Assembly (NCBI GenBank): GCA_928212115.1
Contig: CAKMRJ010005745.1
Location: 69,692,821 to 69,756,820, forward strand
From: Lactuca virosa
Taxonomy: Eukaryota > Streptophyta > Magnoliopsida > Asterales > Asteraceae
DNA: 64,000 nt
Direction of reading: 5' to 3'
The notes below the pieces were generated by a model. It was given only the letters and a program-made list of their open reading frames with translations. It had not been told where the DNA came from and ran no database searches. Below are positions 44,389-55,560 of this stretch, in pieces. The translations under genes and the position numbers were made by a program. Numbering within the stretch: the stretch's first letter is position 1; the number at the start of each line of letters is the position of its first letter.

Positions 44389-45290
44389 ATTTTAATGCAT
44401 GCAGAGAGATGAGCTGAGTCCTTTGATGTCTGTAATAGTCCACCCAATTGCACTTTTATACTCCTTAAAATTCTGATCAGCTCTAACTCTTCTTTTTCTG
44501 ACAACTTGTTGGATATGATAACTGGTATTGTTTCTTTTTCTCCAAGATATGCATATTTCAGGTGTTTTGGAAGTGTCTTCAGCTCCAAGATGGGAGCTTG
44601 CACTACAGAAGGAAAAAGCTTGGAGTTAGAAATTGGTAATTTAAGAGTTTGGGTACCATACCTCAACTTTCTCTGCTGGTCCATATGAGCTGCCATTTCT
44701 TGAACTTCTCTATCAACCACATAATTTTCTGATATAACCTGAGCTGCATTAATAGACAAATTTCTTTGGAGCACTAATGCTAGTGACTCACGGTTAGCAA
44801 TCTCAAAATATTCTGCAGATAATGGTTCAATAACATCAATAAAACTAAGGGCTGAAACATCATCAGGATAACACATGACGTCATAAATATTGAAGTTGAT
44901 AACTTCACCATCAAATTCCATTGAAAGGGTAGCATCATATACATCTATTTTGGTTTTGGCAGTTTTTAAAAATGGTCTCCCCAAAAGAATGGAACCTGAA
45001 TTTAGTGAGTCATCATCTCCCATATCTAAAACATAGAAATCAACTGGGAATATAAGTTCATTCACTTGAACCAAAACGTCTTCCAGCACACCTTTTGGGT
45101 GCACCAGAGAACGATCAGCTAACTGAATGATGACTCCAGTTCTTTTTAATGGCCCTACCCCGCTAATTTTAAAAAGTGAATACGGAAAAACATTTATAGA
45201 AGCTCCTAAGTCCAACATAGCTCGTAGCACTGAAAGGTTCCCCAACTTGCAAGGAATGGTAAATACTCCTGGATCCTTACACTTTGGGGG
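44385..45290 (-). pseudogene. aspartic protease of element E
   Basis: The frame from 45245 reads MGNLSVLRAMLDLGASINVF, keeping the D-L-G-A-S catalytic loop of Athila proteases. It continues with VHPKGVLEDVLVQVNELIFP, FYVLDMGDDDS and SILLGRPFLKTAKTKIDV. The linker to RT is long (to 44385) and still open. This is one of the best-kept parts of E; the break lies upstream at about 45290-45420, where the gag-protease connection has several stops. Confidence 0.88.
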
Positions 45291-45418
45291 GTAGCCTTTT
45301 CTGTAAAACAGCTGAAATATTCTTGCTTACTTTAACTGTTTCGTTTCCTTTTAATTTTCTTTTTGAAGTACATAACTCTTTTAAAATTTTAGCATATCGG
45401 GGTAGTTGTTTAATTGCA

Positions 45419-47218
45419 TCAAGAAGGGGGAATATTTATCTCAACCTTTTTGAAGAAATCCATAATGTCTTTGTCTTCCTTTTCTTTTTTCGTGTTTTTC
45501 AGTCTTGAGGGAAAAGGAGGAGGGGTAATTTTCACTTCAGCTTCAGCAGGTCTATCTTTTTTCTGCACCTCTTCAGTTGCCTCAGATTCTTGCTCAACCA
45601 CGATCTCTTCTTCCTTATCTTCTTGCTGATCTAGTCCTTTGTAGTTTTTTCCACTTCTGAGGGTGACAACACAAGCATTGTGCTTCGGGTTTTTCTCAGT
45701 CTGAGATGGGAATTTTCCTTGTGTTTGTGCTTCCAATTTGCTCATAGAGTTCGCGAGTTGTGATACCTGTTGCTGCAGATTTTTTATGCTGGACTTTGTT
45801 TCATTCTGGAAAGCTTGGGTAATGGTAGCAAGACTTTTAACTATGTCTTCCAAAGACATGTTGGAACTATTAGTTTGTGACTGAACAGGTGGTTGCTGAA
45901 AGTTGCTTTGGTGCTGATTTTGATTGAAAGGTTGTTGAAACCCAGGTGAAACTTGGTATTGGTTTCTTTGCTGAAAGTTTTGTTGAGGTCTTGGCTGGAA
46001 ATTGTTATTTTGAGTCCCTCCCCAAGCTTGGTTGTTGCGATGATGATCAAATGGCCTTTGCTGAAATCCTCCCATATCTTGCACAGATTCATTATCTTCT
46101 TGAAGTAGCGGGCACATATCAGTAAGGTGCGCGGTTTTGCAGCAGATCCCGCAAGGTTTGACCTTTGCTTTAATACCTTTTTCTTTTGTCAACAAAAGGA
46201 CAACCTTTGTCAATTCTAAAATCTGAGATTCCAGGTGGGCGTTACTTATTTCTTTGACTCCTCTTGGCTGGTCTGGGTACCATTCTTCTTCAGTTGCTGA
46301 ATGCTTAGATTCATTTGCCAGCTTTTCAATCAAGGTCCTGATCTATGTTGGTGTCATGTCTGAAAGTGACCCTCCTTGGGTATCAATCCTTCGCAAAAAC
46401 ACTGATATAACTGATAATCACTAATGCCATGTTGAGGGCATCGGATCAACAACTTCTTGAAACGCTCCCAATAAGTGTAGAGAGCCTCTCTTTTGCCTTG
46501 CTTTATACGAAGAATCTCTCTGCGCAGGTCTGACACTTTCGCCTCAGGAAAATATTTCTCTAGAAAAAGTTTGGCGAGTTCATTCCATATTGTTATTGAA
46601 CCAGACGGGAGGTCATATAACCACTCCTTTGCTGCATCTTGAACTGAAAAAGGAAACGCCCTTAGTTTGATCTGTTCTTCAGTAACTGCGTAGGGTTTCA
46701 TTCCGGAACAGACGACATGGAATTCCTTGAGAAATTTGTGAGGGTCTTCATTCTCAAGGCCTCGGAACGGGGGCAGCAGATGGATTAAACCGGATTTGAG
46801 CTCACAGTTCTAAGCTTCTGGAAAGGTGATACACAGAGGTTGCTGGGTAACCTCTTGTGTTGCCCATTTGCGGAGAGTCTTTTCAGCATCGTCTCCGGTT
46901 TCACTCATGATGGATTCTGTTTCGGTTTCAGAAGAATCTGTGAGTTCGGGTTTGTCTGAAGATGATGATGAGTATGTTTTGAACGGGCTGTTAATGGGTG
47001 AAGTAGGTGGTGCTTTTGGAAAAGGATGAAATGAGGCTTTAGATTCGTTCCACAAGGGAGTGCCTTGTGGTGTGGGTATTTTGTAATGCGAGGGGGGGGG
47101 AAGAGGCTGAGGTTCCTGCTTGTTGCTTCCGAAGTTTTGCTTCCTTCTTTAGCTTCCTAGCAGTCTTCTCAATCTCTGGATCAAAAATTTGATCACATGT
47201 ACGTGAAGATCTTGGCAT
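45419..47218 (-). pseudogene. gag of Athila-like element E
   Basis: ATG at 47218 begins MPRSSRTCDQIFDPEIEKTA. The first break is in the run of G at 47091-47099. The frame then continues FKTYSSSSSDKPELTDSSET, a stop at 46810, and the capsid segment IKLRAFPFSVQDAAKEWLYD, LEKYFPEAKVSDLRREI and YTYWERFKKLLIRCPQHGI. A further shift near 46350 leads to the long frame 46333-45419. That frame holds a zinc knuckle CGICCKTAHLTDMC (C-x2-C-x4-H-x4-C intact), a Gln/Asn-rich stretch and the basic KHNACVVTLRSGKNYKG motif typical of Athila gag. Confidence 0.9.
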
Positions 47219-47239
47219 AAAACTATTAGTGTTTACCGT

Positions 47240-47258
47240 GTCCCCGGCAATGGCGCCA
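47240..47258 (-). promoter_or_regulatory. primer binding site of element E (tRNA-Asp)
   Basis: On the minus strand it reads TGGCGCCATTGCCGGGGAC, complementary to the 3' end of plant tRNA-Asp with one mismatch. Use of tRNA-Asp is characteristic of Athila and Tat elements. Confidence 0.93.
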
Positions 47259-47261
47259 ATT

Positions 47262-48842
47262 TGTTAAAACCGCTGTCGTGCACGATTTAAACAAATAAAA
47301 ATATAAATAAAACTGCACTATTGCACTAACAGGTAGTACAGGTAAGCAAGGTCGGATCCTCAGGGACACGTCCTAAAGTTTACACCTCTTTGCGTAAGGC
47401 GTGAACTAATTCTTGATGAGTGCAATAAACATAAAAGGGGGGGGTGGTTATTTCTGAAAATTGGACTAATAAAAATCGAAAATGTCAAAAGAATAACTAA
47501 ATCTGAAGTGATGAAAATTCAAATAAGAGAAAGCAATTCCAGTTTCGCGGTGACTCCCCTGATCATATAATTAACCTTCAACACAATGTTTTGACTGTGC
47601 ACTTGTTCAAATTGGTACTGAAGTTCATTAACAAGCTCTAATGACCTCTATTACAAAAATTATTTAATCAAAATAAGTTCTTTGAATTAAACATAACTTT
47701 TTACCCAATTAACCAAACAAGCTATTGATTAACAAAGAAAAGTTGCATTAAACACAATGTAATTTCCCAGTAAAGTTCAATACCCCTCATAAGCTCGGAG
47801 ACGTTAAAACTTGTTTGATCATTTCATATTAGAGTTAACCCTAAACGCAGAATTAATCTAATATATGTCACTTTTTACTAATTAGTCTAGACAATTACGG
47901 ATCTAAATAATTAGATGACTAGAATGATTCACAAACAATATAAGTGGCCAACAGAAATTGAAATCAAAATCGAACATTCAATTAAACACAGAATTGATCA
48001 AACTAAATAGTAATCACAGTCAAACATAGTGCCTAATGATTAATCATACGAAAAGGTTATGTCTTGCGAAACTGAAATCTGAGTTTTTAGCCTGATATTG
48101 CTAAAAACGGATTACAAACAGTAGAAAATAGAGTCTAAACGATAAAATCTTACTAAACAATGTAAATAAATTGAATCGTCTCCTTTAGATCTACGTTCTT
48201 CACTTGAAACCCTCTGAAAATCACCTTAGAATTGCCAGTTAGGGTTACTGGATGAGCATGGGGCTCTATTTATACGTCTGGCTGTAAAAACGCCGTGCCT
48301 GCGATCGCATAGAGTTATACTTGCGATCGCATGTATCACCCAAAATGTACCACGAGCCTTTTAAATGAAGTACATTACCATTTCGAAGCATTTTGGCCAA
48401 CCTGCGATCGCAAAGGCACAACCTGCGATTGCATGTATCTCTTTTTCAAAGTCTAATGAATTTTTGGCATAAAAAAACCACGAAGCGAGATTGCGACCCA
48501 AACTGCGATCGCAAAGGCATACCTGAGATTTGCATGTTTTCATTTTTTGGCTCTTTTGATCGTCGTTCCTCCTTCCAAGCAGTTCTTGATCATTTCTCGA
48601 CATCCTTCCTCGGTCTAGACTCTAGTTAAGCTCCAAAGCATCCACTAACGCATCCCGAACTCGTGCAATCATCCATGTGCTCCAAGTACCCTGAAACGTC
48701 ATAACAAAAGTGAGCAGTACGGACATTCTACAAAATAATCACGAAATACGAAACACATGAGAATAATCGGGAGTTAGTTAGCATTTTATGACAAAATACC
48801 AAGGAAATTGTGCTAAAAGATGCATATAAAATGCATCTAACA
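47262..48842 (-). mobile_element. 5' LTR of element E
   Basis: The 1581-bp LTR starts TGTTAAAACCGC and ends GCATCTAACA on the plus strand, giving TG...CA. The tRNA-Asp site is three bases to its left. A TATA box (TATAAATAG on the minus strand) is at 48266-48274. The array of GCGATCGC pairs (48301-48533) lies just upstream of it in the direction of transcription. The matching 3' LTR is missing. The right flank TGAAC would be the target duplicate. Confidence 0.9.
48301..48533. repeat. paired GCGATCGC palindrome array upstream of the E TATA box
   Basis: GCGATCGC or a variant starts at 48301, 48323, 48404, 48425, 48505 and about 48525. Pair spacing is 20-22 bp and pairs are 101-103 bp apart. The geometry matches the array at 41153-41467, although the sequences between the palindromes differ. 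Confidence 0.9.
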
Positions 48843-49650
48843 TGAACTGATAAAATCTAACTACGAATCTCGGTTCCCGACTCAAATGCCTACAACTAAC
48901 ATGTGACCAAATCCATCAAAATCTCGAAATACCCAAAATGCCCTCCAAAGTCCAACTTGGTCAACCACGGTCAAAGTGAAAGTCAACGGTCAAGGTCAAC
49001 AGTCCATGTTGACCCAACTCGTCGAGTGTACCTCTTAGACTTGTCGAGGTCTACAGAACTCAGAAAGTCGGGGAAAACCCTAGCCAACTCGCCGAGTTGT
49101 CTGGACAACTCGTCGAGTTTTCTCCAACTTAACACATCATCTGATTCCACGATTTTAGGGACTTTAAGGCTCAGATCTAAACTCCAAATGTGTCTAAAAG
49201 GATAAAGTTTCCAACTTTATCCTTTAGGACTACTCCAAATGCTCAAAAACCCTTTCATAAGGCTTGAAAACTCAAAGGCTTAACCATTAAGCACAAAAAG
49301 CCTTGAGATTTAGAACCCGACTTTATCCACGAGAGATTCTTACCTCAAAACGTCCCAAAGGTGGGTGCTTATAGACATGCATGTCTTGAACCAAAAATGA
49401 GCCAAAAAGGGGAAATATGACCTAAACTCCATGCATGGCTTCAAAACTTCGCAAAGGACCAGATCTAACCCACTCCAAATTCACCTTGACCTGGGGATTC
49501 ATAAAGTTGCAAACTTTATGAAGCCCATCCATTGCAACACCCAAGAATAAGGAGGAAAAGGGACCAAACTAAAGATCTATCTACATAGATAGATACAAAT
49601 TCTGAAATGACTTGATTTGATATTATATCATATCAATGATATTTTGGGAC
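48843..49650. mobile_element. LTR fragment H with ACTCGYCGAGT palindromes
   Basis: ACTCGTCGAGT or a variant starts at 49017, 49039, 49087 and 49108: two pairs with spacing 22 and 21 bp, 70 bp apart. The surrounding sequence (GTCAACGGTCAAGGTCAAC, the AACTTTATCC palindromes near 49208-49224) is LTR-like. Boundaries and strand could not be set. Element E appears inserted at its left edge. Confidence 0.5.
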
Positions 49651-49886
49651 CAATTCCCTAATAACAAATGCTTTAAATAAGCACGAACAAAAATATTTAA
49701 GATGACCATAAAAAAATGGGGATGACACAACTATTGAACGATATAATTGTGATAGTTGTATATTTTATAACATGCTTGAAAATAATTACAAATTTATATA
49801 TCAACTTAGTGTAAGACTCATTATTTTGTAGTTAATGTATTATCATTTTCAACATGTATATGCAAATTAATTAACTATATAGTTTT

Positions 49887-49916
49887 ATTCCGCGCAACGT
49901 GTAGATATTCGCCTAG
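49887..49916 (+). mobile_element. Helitron 3' terminus
   Basis: A degraded CCGCGCAACG hairpin followed by GATATTCGCCTAG and a T. The same tail, in better condition, ends the Helitron at 50641. Its 5' end was not located. Confidence 0.55.
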
Positions 49917-49974
49917 TTTTGCATAAAAGGTGCAATTTTTCATGAAGAACCCATATTTACTTCTTTTATCAGTT

Positions 49975-50533
49975 TTTTTAAACAACGAATATTATTAAAA
50001 CTAGCAAGACATTAGTGAAAGTAGCAAAATATTAGTACAAACATTATAAGGAGAACAACACCAAACATTCCAATTAAGACATATAAGAGTGGCACGACAC
50101 TTGAACCATTTAAAAGTGATATGTTGAATCTAGCATGTCGTCTTTATGAATGAGCACCTTTGCTTCTTGAAAATAAGAGTGTTACAGGCTTTCCAAATCA
50201 TCCAAATGGTAGTACAAATAAGACCAAGTTTCATCTTTTTATAATTCTTACTCATACCATTACATCTCAACTTCATTAAGATATTCGAAATGCTAACATG
50301 AAGGGAGGGTAAAATAACTGATCAGTTAGAAAACCAACTCCTGATAGTTTTAAATAAATAGGAACGGAAGAAATATGATCAATATCCTTGTTAACAGTCA
50401 AACGGAAGGGGTAGACATTGGATATTAAATTAACCTTTCTCGAGAAAAGATTTATGGCAACGAGAATCTTGTCTACTCTAATAAATAAAAATTCATTTTT
50501 GTCAAATATCACATGCTCATTCATTTGCCACAT
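49975..50533 (-). pseudogene. LINE reverse transcriptase 3' tail (zf-RVT)
   Basis: Minus-strand pieces read LFSRKVNLISNVYPFRLTVN, NKDIDHISSVPIYLKL and, after a frame change near 50280, KMKLGLICTTIWMIWKACNT and FKWFKCRATLICLNWNVWCC. This is the zinc-binding C-terminal region that ends plant LINE ORF2. Key Cys residues are lost. The same family tail is found at 55245-55560 on the plus strand. Confidence 0.75.
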
Positions 50534-50640
50534 GTAATTTCGTGGTTATTTTAAATTAGTTTTCTCCACATGTCATATTATGATTTTTTCCATTTTATTA
50601 AATTTCACATAGTATATAAATGCAATAATTATAATAAATA

Positions 50641-53044
50641 CTAGGCGAATATCCGCGCGTTGCGCAGGATACAACAATATATTTGAAATCTCTACAAATA
50701 TATGTTTTTTTAAATATATCAATGACATTGTTGTTAGCTCTTATATAATAAATATTATAATAATTTGGTATAAACATTGTTTGCTTTAAATTATATGATA
50801 ATGTAGACGTCTTTTAAATTTTATAATCTCAAGTGTTTCAATGGTTTCTACATGCATGTTACTCATAAATTAAATTAAATATAATATATGGTTTGATGAT
50901 ATTTACAATTGTTATGATTTATTAATTTTAAAAAGTTTATTTGTTTAACATTTTAATTTATATCAATGTAATTATTTAAAATATCAAACATTGTTTTTGT
51001 TTTTAAAGATAACAAAATATATTTCTTGTATATAATGTTACTTTTAACTATTGTTGTTCTAAGTTAATGTAAAATAACGTATTTGAAAAGTCTTAATTAT
51101 TTTAACTTGGTTTCAGCAATTTAATTTTCTAAAAGTTTATTGATGAATATGATTACTTTCTTTGATTGTAATTATTTAAAACAACAAATATTGTTTTTTG
51201 TTTTTAAAGATAACATTATAATTTTTTATATAATATTACTTTTAACTATTCCTATTGTAAGTTATTTTTAAGCTACTTATTTAAAATTCTTAATGATTAT
51301 AAAAAATAGTTTCATGGTCTTTTTTGTTAATTTAGAATGACAATTTAGGTTTAACATTATAATTTATAACTTTGAACTATTTATAAAATAATCTCTCGAT
51401 TTTCTTCAAGTTTAACTGAAATTTTGATTTATGTTAACCGTTTAACATATATTTAAGTTAATAATTTAACTATTTTACATAAAATCATAAATTATACAAA
51501 AGTTGTTACTTTAAAATGACAACTGGTCACATTCGACGGTATATTTAAACTAATAAGTTAACTATAATATGTTAAAAAGTTAAAGTCATAATTTTATAAA
51601 TAGAAGTAAAATACAAACTTTTAATATTGTAGTTTAGTTAAATTATGATTAAAATTTAGTTTTTATATTAATTTAACAGTTTTAACCAATTTATAATAAT
51701 TATTAGAAAAAAAATTGAAAAGTCATGAAGGTTTCAAATGAATGTGGTGCAAGTAAAAATGTCTCTTGTCTTTACAAATATATGTTTTTTTTAAATATAG
51801 CAATAACGTTGTTGTTAAATTTGATATAATAATTCGTATACTAAACTGATATAATATATTGATTATTTTGAATTATATGATAATATATACATCTATTATA
51901 ACTGTATAATCTCAATCGTTTGAATGACTTCTACCCGCGAGTGACACATTAATAAAATTAAAAATAATATATGGTTTAATGTTATTTATAGTTGTTGTTA
52001 TTGTTAATTATTTTTTTAAAAGTTTATTTGCTTAATGTTTTAATTTCTATCATTATAATTATTTAAATATCAAACATTGTTTTTTGATTTTAAAGGTAAA
52101 ATTATCATCATTTATATAAAGTTATTTTTTAACTATTGTTATTGTAAGTTATTTTAAGTTACTTATTTGAAACTTTTAACGATTATAAAAATATCTTAAA
52201 GAAATTTTAGTTAAATTGAGATTACAATTTCGTTTTTGCATTTATCACTACAATTTATCACTTTTAAGTATTACAAAATATTCTTTGGTTTTTTAAGTGA
52301 AACTGAATTTTATATTTAAGTTGACATTGTAATGTTATATTTAAAATAAAAATTTAAGTATTTTGTCAAAACTGTTCAAAAGTTGTAGCTTTAAACTGAT
52401 AATGGTTTACATACAACAACATATTAAATCTAATAAATTAAATATAATATGTTAAAAGTTAAAGACATAACTTTATAAATAGAAGTAAATATATTATTTT
52501 AAAGCTGAAATTTAGTATATTTATGATTACACTTTAGGTTTGATATTTATTTAACCTTATTAACCAACTTATAATCATTATTAGAAAAACTCTACAATTA
52601 ATCACTTTTAACTATTTACAAAATATTCTTTGGGTTGTTTAAGTTAAACTCAAATTTATATTTAAGTTGACACTGTAATGTTATATTCAAATTAATAATT
52701 TAAGTATTTTATACAAATTGTTCCAAAATTGTATTTTAAAATGATAATGGTTTATATCCAACAAAATATTAAAACTAATAAATTAAGTATAATATATTAA
52801 AAGTTAAAAAACATCACTTAATAAGTAGAAGTAAATATATTATTTTAATATTGAAATTTAGTTTATATATGATTACACTTTAGGTTTGATATTTATTTAA
52901 CCTTATTAACCAACTTATAATTATTATTATAAAGGAATTGAAAAGTCATGGAAGTTTCAAATGAATGTGGTGAAAGGAAAAATGCATGAGAGTTTCAAAT
53001 GAATGTGGTGATATGAAAAATGATTTCTTTATAATATAGTATGA
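50641..53044 (-). mobile_element. complete non-autonomous Helitron
   Basis: On the minus strand the element begins TCATACTATATTATAAAG (from 53044) and ends with a GC-rich hairpin (TGCGCAACGCG) and GATATTCGCCTAG (50641). It sits between A and T, as Helitrons do. The length is 2404 bp. There is no replication-helicase gene. The interior is very AT-rich and contains two diverged copies of about 1.07 kb (starting near 50690 and 51765), plus a shorter duplication (52260-52590 and 52610-52930). Confidence 0.85.
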
Positions 53045-53055
53045 TATTAATAATA

Positions 53056-53449
53056 AGAGTAAATTACACGAATAGTCCCTATGGTTTAGGATAATTTGCG
53101 TGTTTGGTCCCTAACTTATTTTTTTAACTCGGAAGGTCCCTATTGTTTGTTTTTGTTACGCGCTTGGTCCCTGTCTTGCCTAAAAAAAGACTATTTTTGC
53201 CATTGATTTTTTGATTTATTTAAATAAACACACCCCCTCACCTTACCTTACATACCCCACCATTGTTTTCCTATTTAAATAATAGTCTTTTTAGGTAAGA
53301 TAGGGACCAAACGTGTAACAAAAACAAACAGTAAGGACCAAGCACGTAACAAAAACAAATAGTAGGGACCTTCCGAGTTAAAAAAATAAGTTAGGGACCA
53401 AACGCGCAAATTGCCCCAAACCATAGGGACCATTCGTGTAATTTACTCT
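53056..53449. mobile_element. foldback (long inverted repeat) element
   Basis: AGAGTAAATTACACGAATAG at the left end is mirrored by CTATTCGTGT-like sequence at the right (CATTCGTGTAATTTACTCT, ending 53449). The inverted arms are about 170 bp with little space between them. The flanks AATAATA (53049-53055) and AATAATA (53450-53456) look like a 7-bp target duplicate, although the AT-rich context weakens that. Confidence 0.85.
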
Positions 53450-53666
53450 AATAATAAATAGATATCAATTTCATCAATGCAACTTTCCTTTTAATTTCAA
53501 AATTCTCAAATTAAACCCCATTATTTCATTTGTCTATTTATTTAAATTATTTGTTTAAATTTAAATAAGCAATTTAATTTCAATAATTCAATATTTTTCA
53601 AAATTTACTTTCAAATTTAAACTTTCTAAATGTTTAGACGTTTATATATAACTTATTTTCTAATAA

Positions 53667-53696
53667 ACTCGTGTAATACACGAGTCTCACAACTAG
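53667..53696 (+). mobile_element. Helitron 3' terminus (second family)
   Basis: ACTCGTGTAATACACGAGT is a perfect 8-bp stem with a 3-base loop, followed by CTCACAACTAG and a T. This is the hairpin-CTRR end of a plus-strand Helitron. Its 5' end is not identified. Confidence 0.75.
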
Positions 53697-54038
53697 TTTA
53701 TAAGAAATCTCCACACAAAACAAATAGTTTTTATGGGAATCCATGAGACCCAATGTAATTTTAGTGACTCAGCCACCATCAATATATTATCAATTAGACC
53801 ACAAAGTGATTTAATAGATAAAATATCACTGTTATCGACCTTCCATGTTCATCAGGAGTCGTGGACAGCTGCACATTAGCGACCAAACTGTTGAGCGCAT
53901 TCGATCAACTGTATACATTCAGTTCATTTTCTGAGATTTCTCCTCCAACACCAATTTCCAATAGCTCCAGAAATCAGTATCCTATCAGCAATTTTGCAAT
54001 TATTTGAGACTCCAACAAGTAAAGTTTTGGGAAAGCTT
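53697..54038. other. no gene recognised
   Basis: Unique-looking AT-rich sequence without coding signal. The first part of the LINE remnant begins near its right end. Confidence 0.5.
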
Positions 54039-54620
54039 TTTAGTCAAGGGGTTTGTGAGTTTTCTTGGGGAGATGGTGTGAGCTCTATTTCTAGTTTTTT
54101 ATGACATTGAAGACGTTAGTCAATGGATTGACTTTTTTTGGATTTGTAAGCCTAAACGTTAGGGCTTGGAATCGATCATCATAATTATGTGGTGGCTCTT
54201 ATGGAATTTTCGGAACAATATTCTTTTTTAATGACCAAAGTCAAGGGATTTATGGGAGATGGTGTGAGCTCACTTTTCCACTTTTTGATGGCATTGAAGA
54301 CATTAGTCAATGGATTGACTCTATTTGGATTTGTATGCCTAAACGTTTGGGCTTAAATCGATCGTTATAATTATGTGGTGGTTCTTATGGAATTTTCGAG
54401 ACAACATTCTTTTTAACGACCAAAATCATAAAAGAAAATTAATTATTGATAGTTTGATCGATTATTCCTATAATTGGTTCGTTATTCGTAATAAAATGTT
54501 TAGTATTAGTAGAAGTTCATGGCGGTTAAACCCCATTATGTCTATTCCTTTGTAATTTTGTTAGTGTTTTGCTAACTTTTGTTTTAATATAAATTCAGCC
54601 GTTCGAATTTTTTTTTTTTA
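54039..54620 (+). pseudogene. LINE ORF2 3' tail with internal 195-bp duplication
   Basis: Two head-to-tail copies (about 54039-54230 and 54231-54425) both contain GAGATGGTGTGAGCTC, AGTCAATGGATTGACT and GCCTAAACGTT. They encode DSIWICMPKRLGLNRS-like and MWWFLWNFRDNILFNDQNHK residues, the end of a plant LINE reverse transcriptase. The frame closes at 54555 and a T-rich tract follows at 54609-54620. A polypurine-free T tail is unusual for a plus-strand LINE, so the exact 3' end is uncertain. Confidence 0.7.
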
Positions 54621-55240
54621 GAAAAACAGCTTTAAGAGTTGTATTATCAAACCAAGCATCCATCCACAAATGTATTTTCTTCACCTGCCCCTATGCCCCT
54701 ATTTTTCTTTCAACGAGAATATCAAATGAAATGTTCTATTCAACCAACTCCAAACCGACTCAAGCAATCGATAACCAAGTCCTCGATAACCCACATTTAA
54801 CTATGGCTTGCCATCAATGCCGAGAATGTGACACAAAACAATTATGCAAGATACACATGACTAATATGTAAAAACGACAAGTTTTTTTTAACAACTAAGA
54901 GTAAAAACAAAAAGTTAAGTCAAGGTTTTACCATATATTATAAAAAAATTACTTATTATCTAATTCACCTATCAGTCATAACCCTTTCATTTTTTGAGTG
55001 GGTTAATTGGATCTCTTTTGAGACCAATGGTTTCGTGTGGCGTACACTTTAAATAGGATCCCAATCTCTTCTAATCTTGTAATAAGAGGGTTTTAAATTA
55101 CCCACTATCTCCTATCCCTTTTGCTTATCTTGTGACGAGCCTGTTGGACAACTTTTTTTTTACTGTAATTTTTCTACGCCTATTTGTAGATGGTTACTTT
55201 CATGGTCAAGTATTTTACCTTGACCTCCTACGAGTTCATC
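54621..55240. other. no gene recognised
   Basis: AT-rich sequence without clear coding or repeat boundaries. Confidence 0.5.
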
Positions 55241-55244
55241 AGAC

Positions 55245-55560
55245 TTGCTTTTGAAGATGGATTGTAAGAGGCTTAATAAGAAGTATGAGAAGATGAAGCT
55301 CGACCTAATTTATTCAACCATTTGGTTTATATGGAAATCCCGAAATGCTCTTATGTTTAAGAAAGTAAGGAGCTCCCCAATGAAGATGGCGGATGAGATA
55401 CAACTTATTTCGTACAATTGGTTCAAAAACCGTGCCAATCTTAGTCGTTTAAATTGAAATACTTGGTGTTGTTCTCCGATTTCAGCTTGTACTAATGCAT
55501 TGTGTTTTTCTCTAGCGTCTTGCTAGATGTTTCTAATATATTTGTTGTTTAAAAAAAAAG
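55245..55560 (+). pseudogene. LINE ORF2 3' tail
   Basis: The frame reads KYEKMKLDLIYSTIWFIWKS, RNALMFKKVRSSPMKMADEI and LISYNWFKNRANLSRLN, then a stop and TWCCSPISACTNA-like residues. It ends in an A-rich tract at 55551-55559. It is the best-preserved copy of the family also seen at 49975-50533 and would be 5'-truncated, as LINEs usually are. Confidence 0.8.

Noticed and set aside
48266..48533. GCGATCGC as a bacterial or restriction-type signal, suggesting contamination
   Set aside because: The octamers sit inside a plant LTR with tRNA-Asp primer site and TATA box, with regular spacing.
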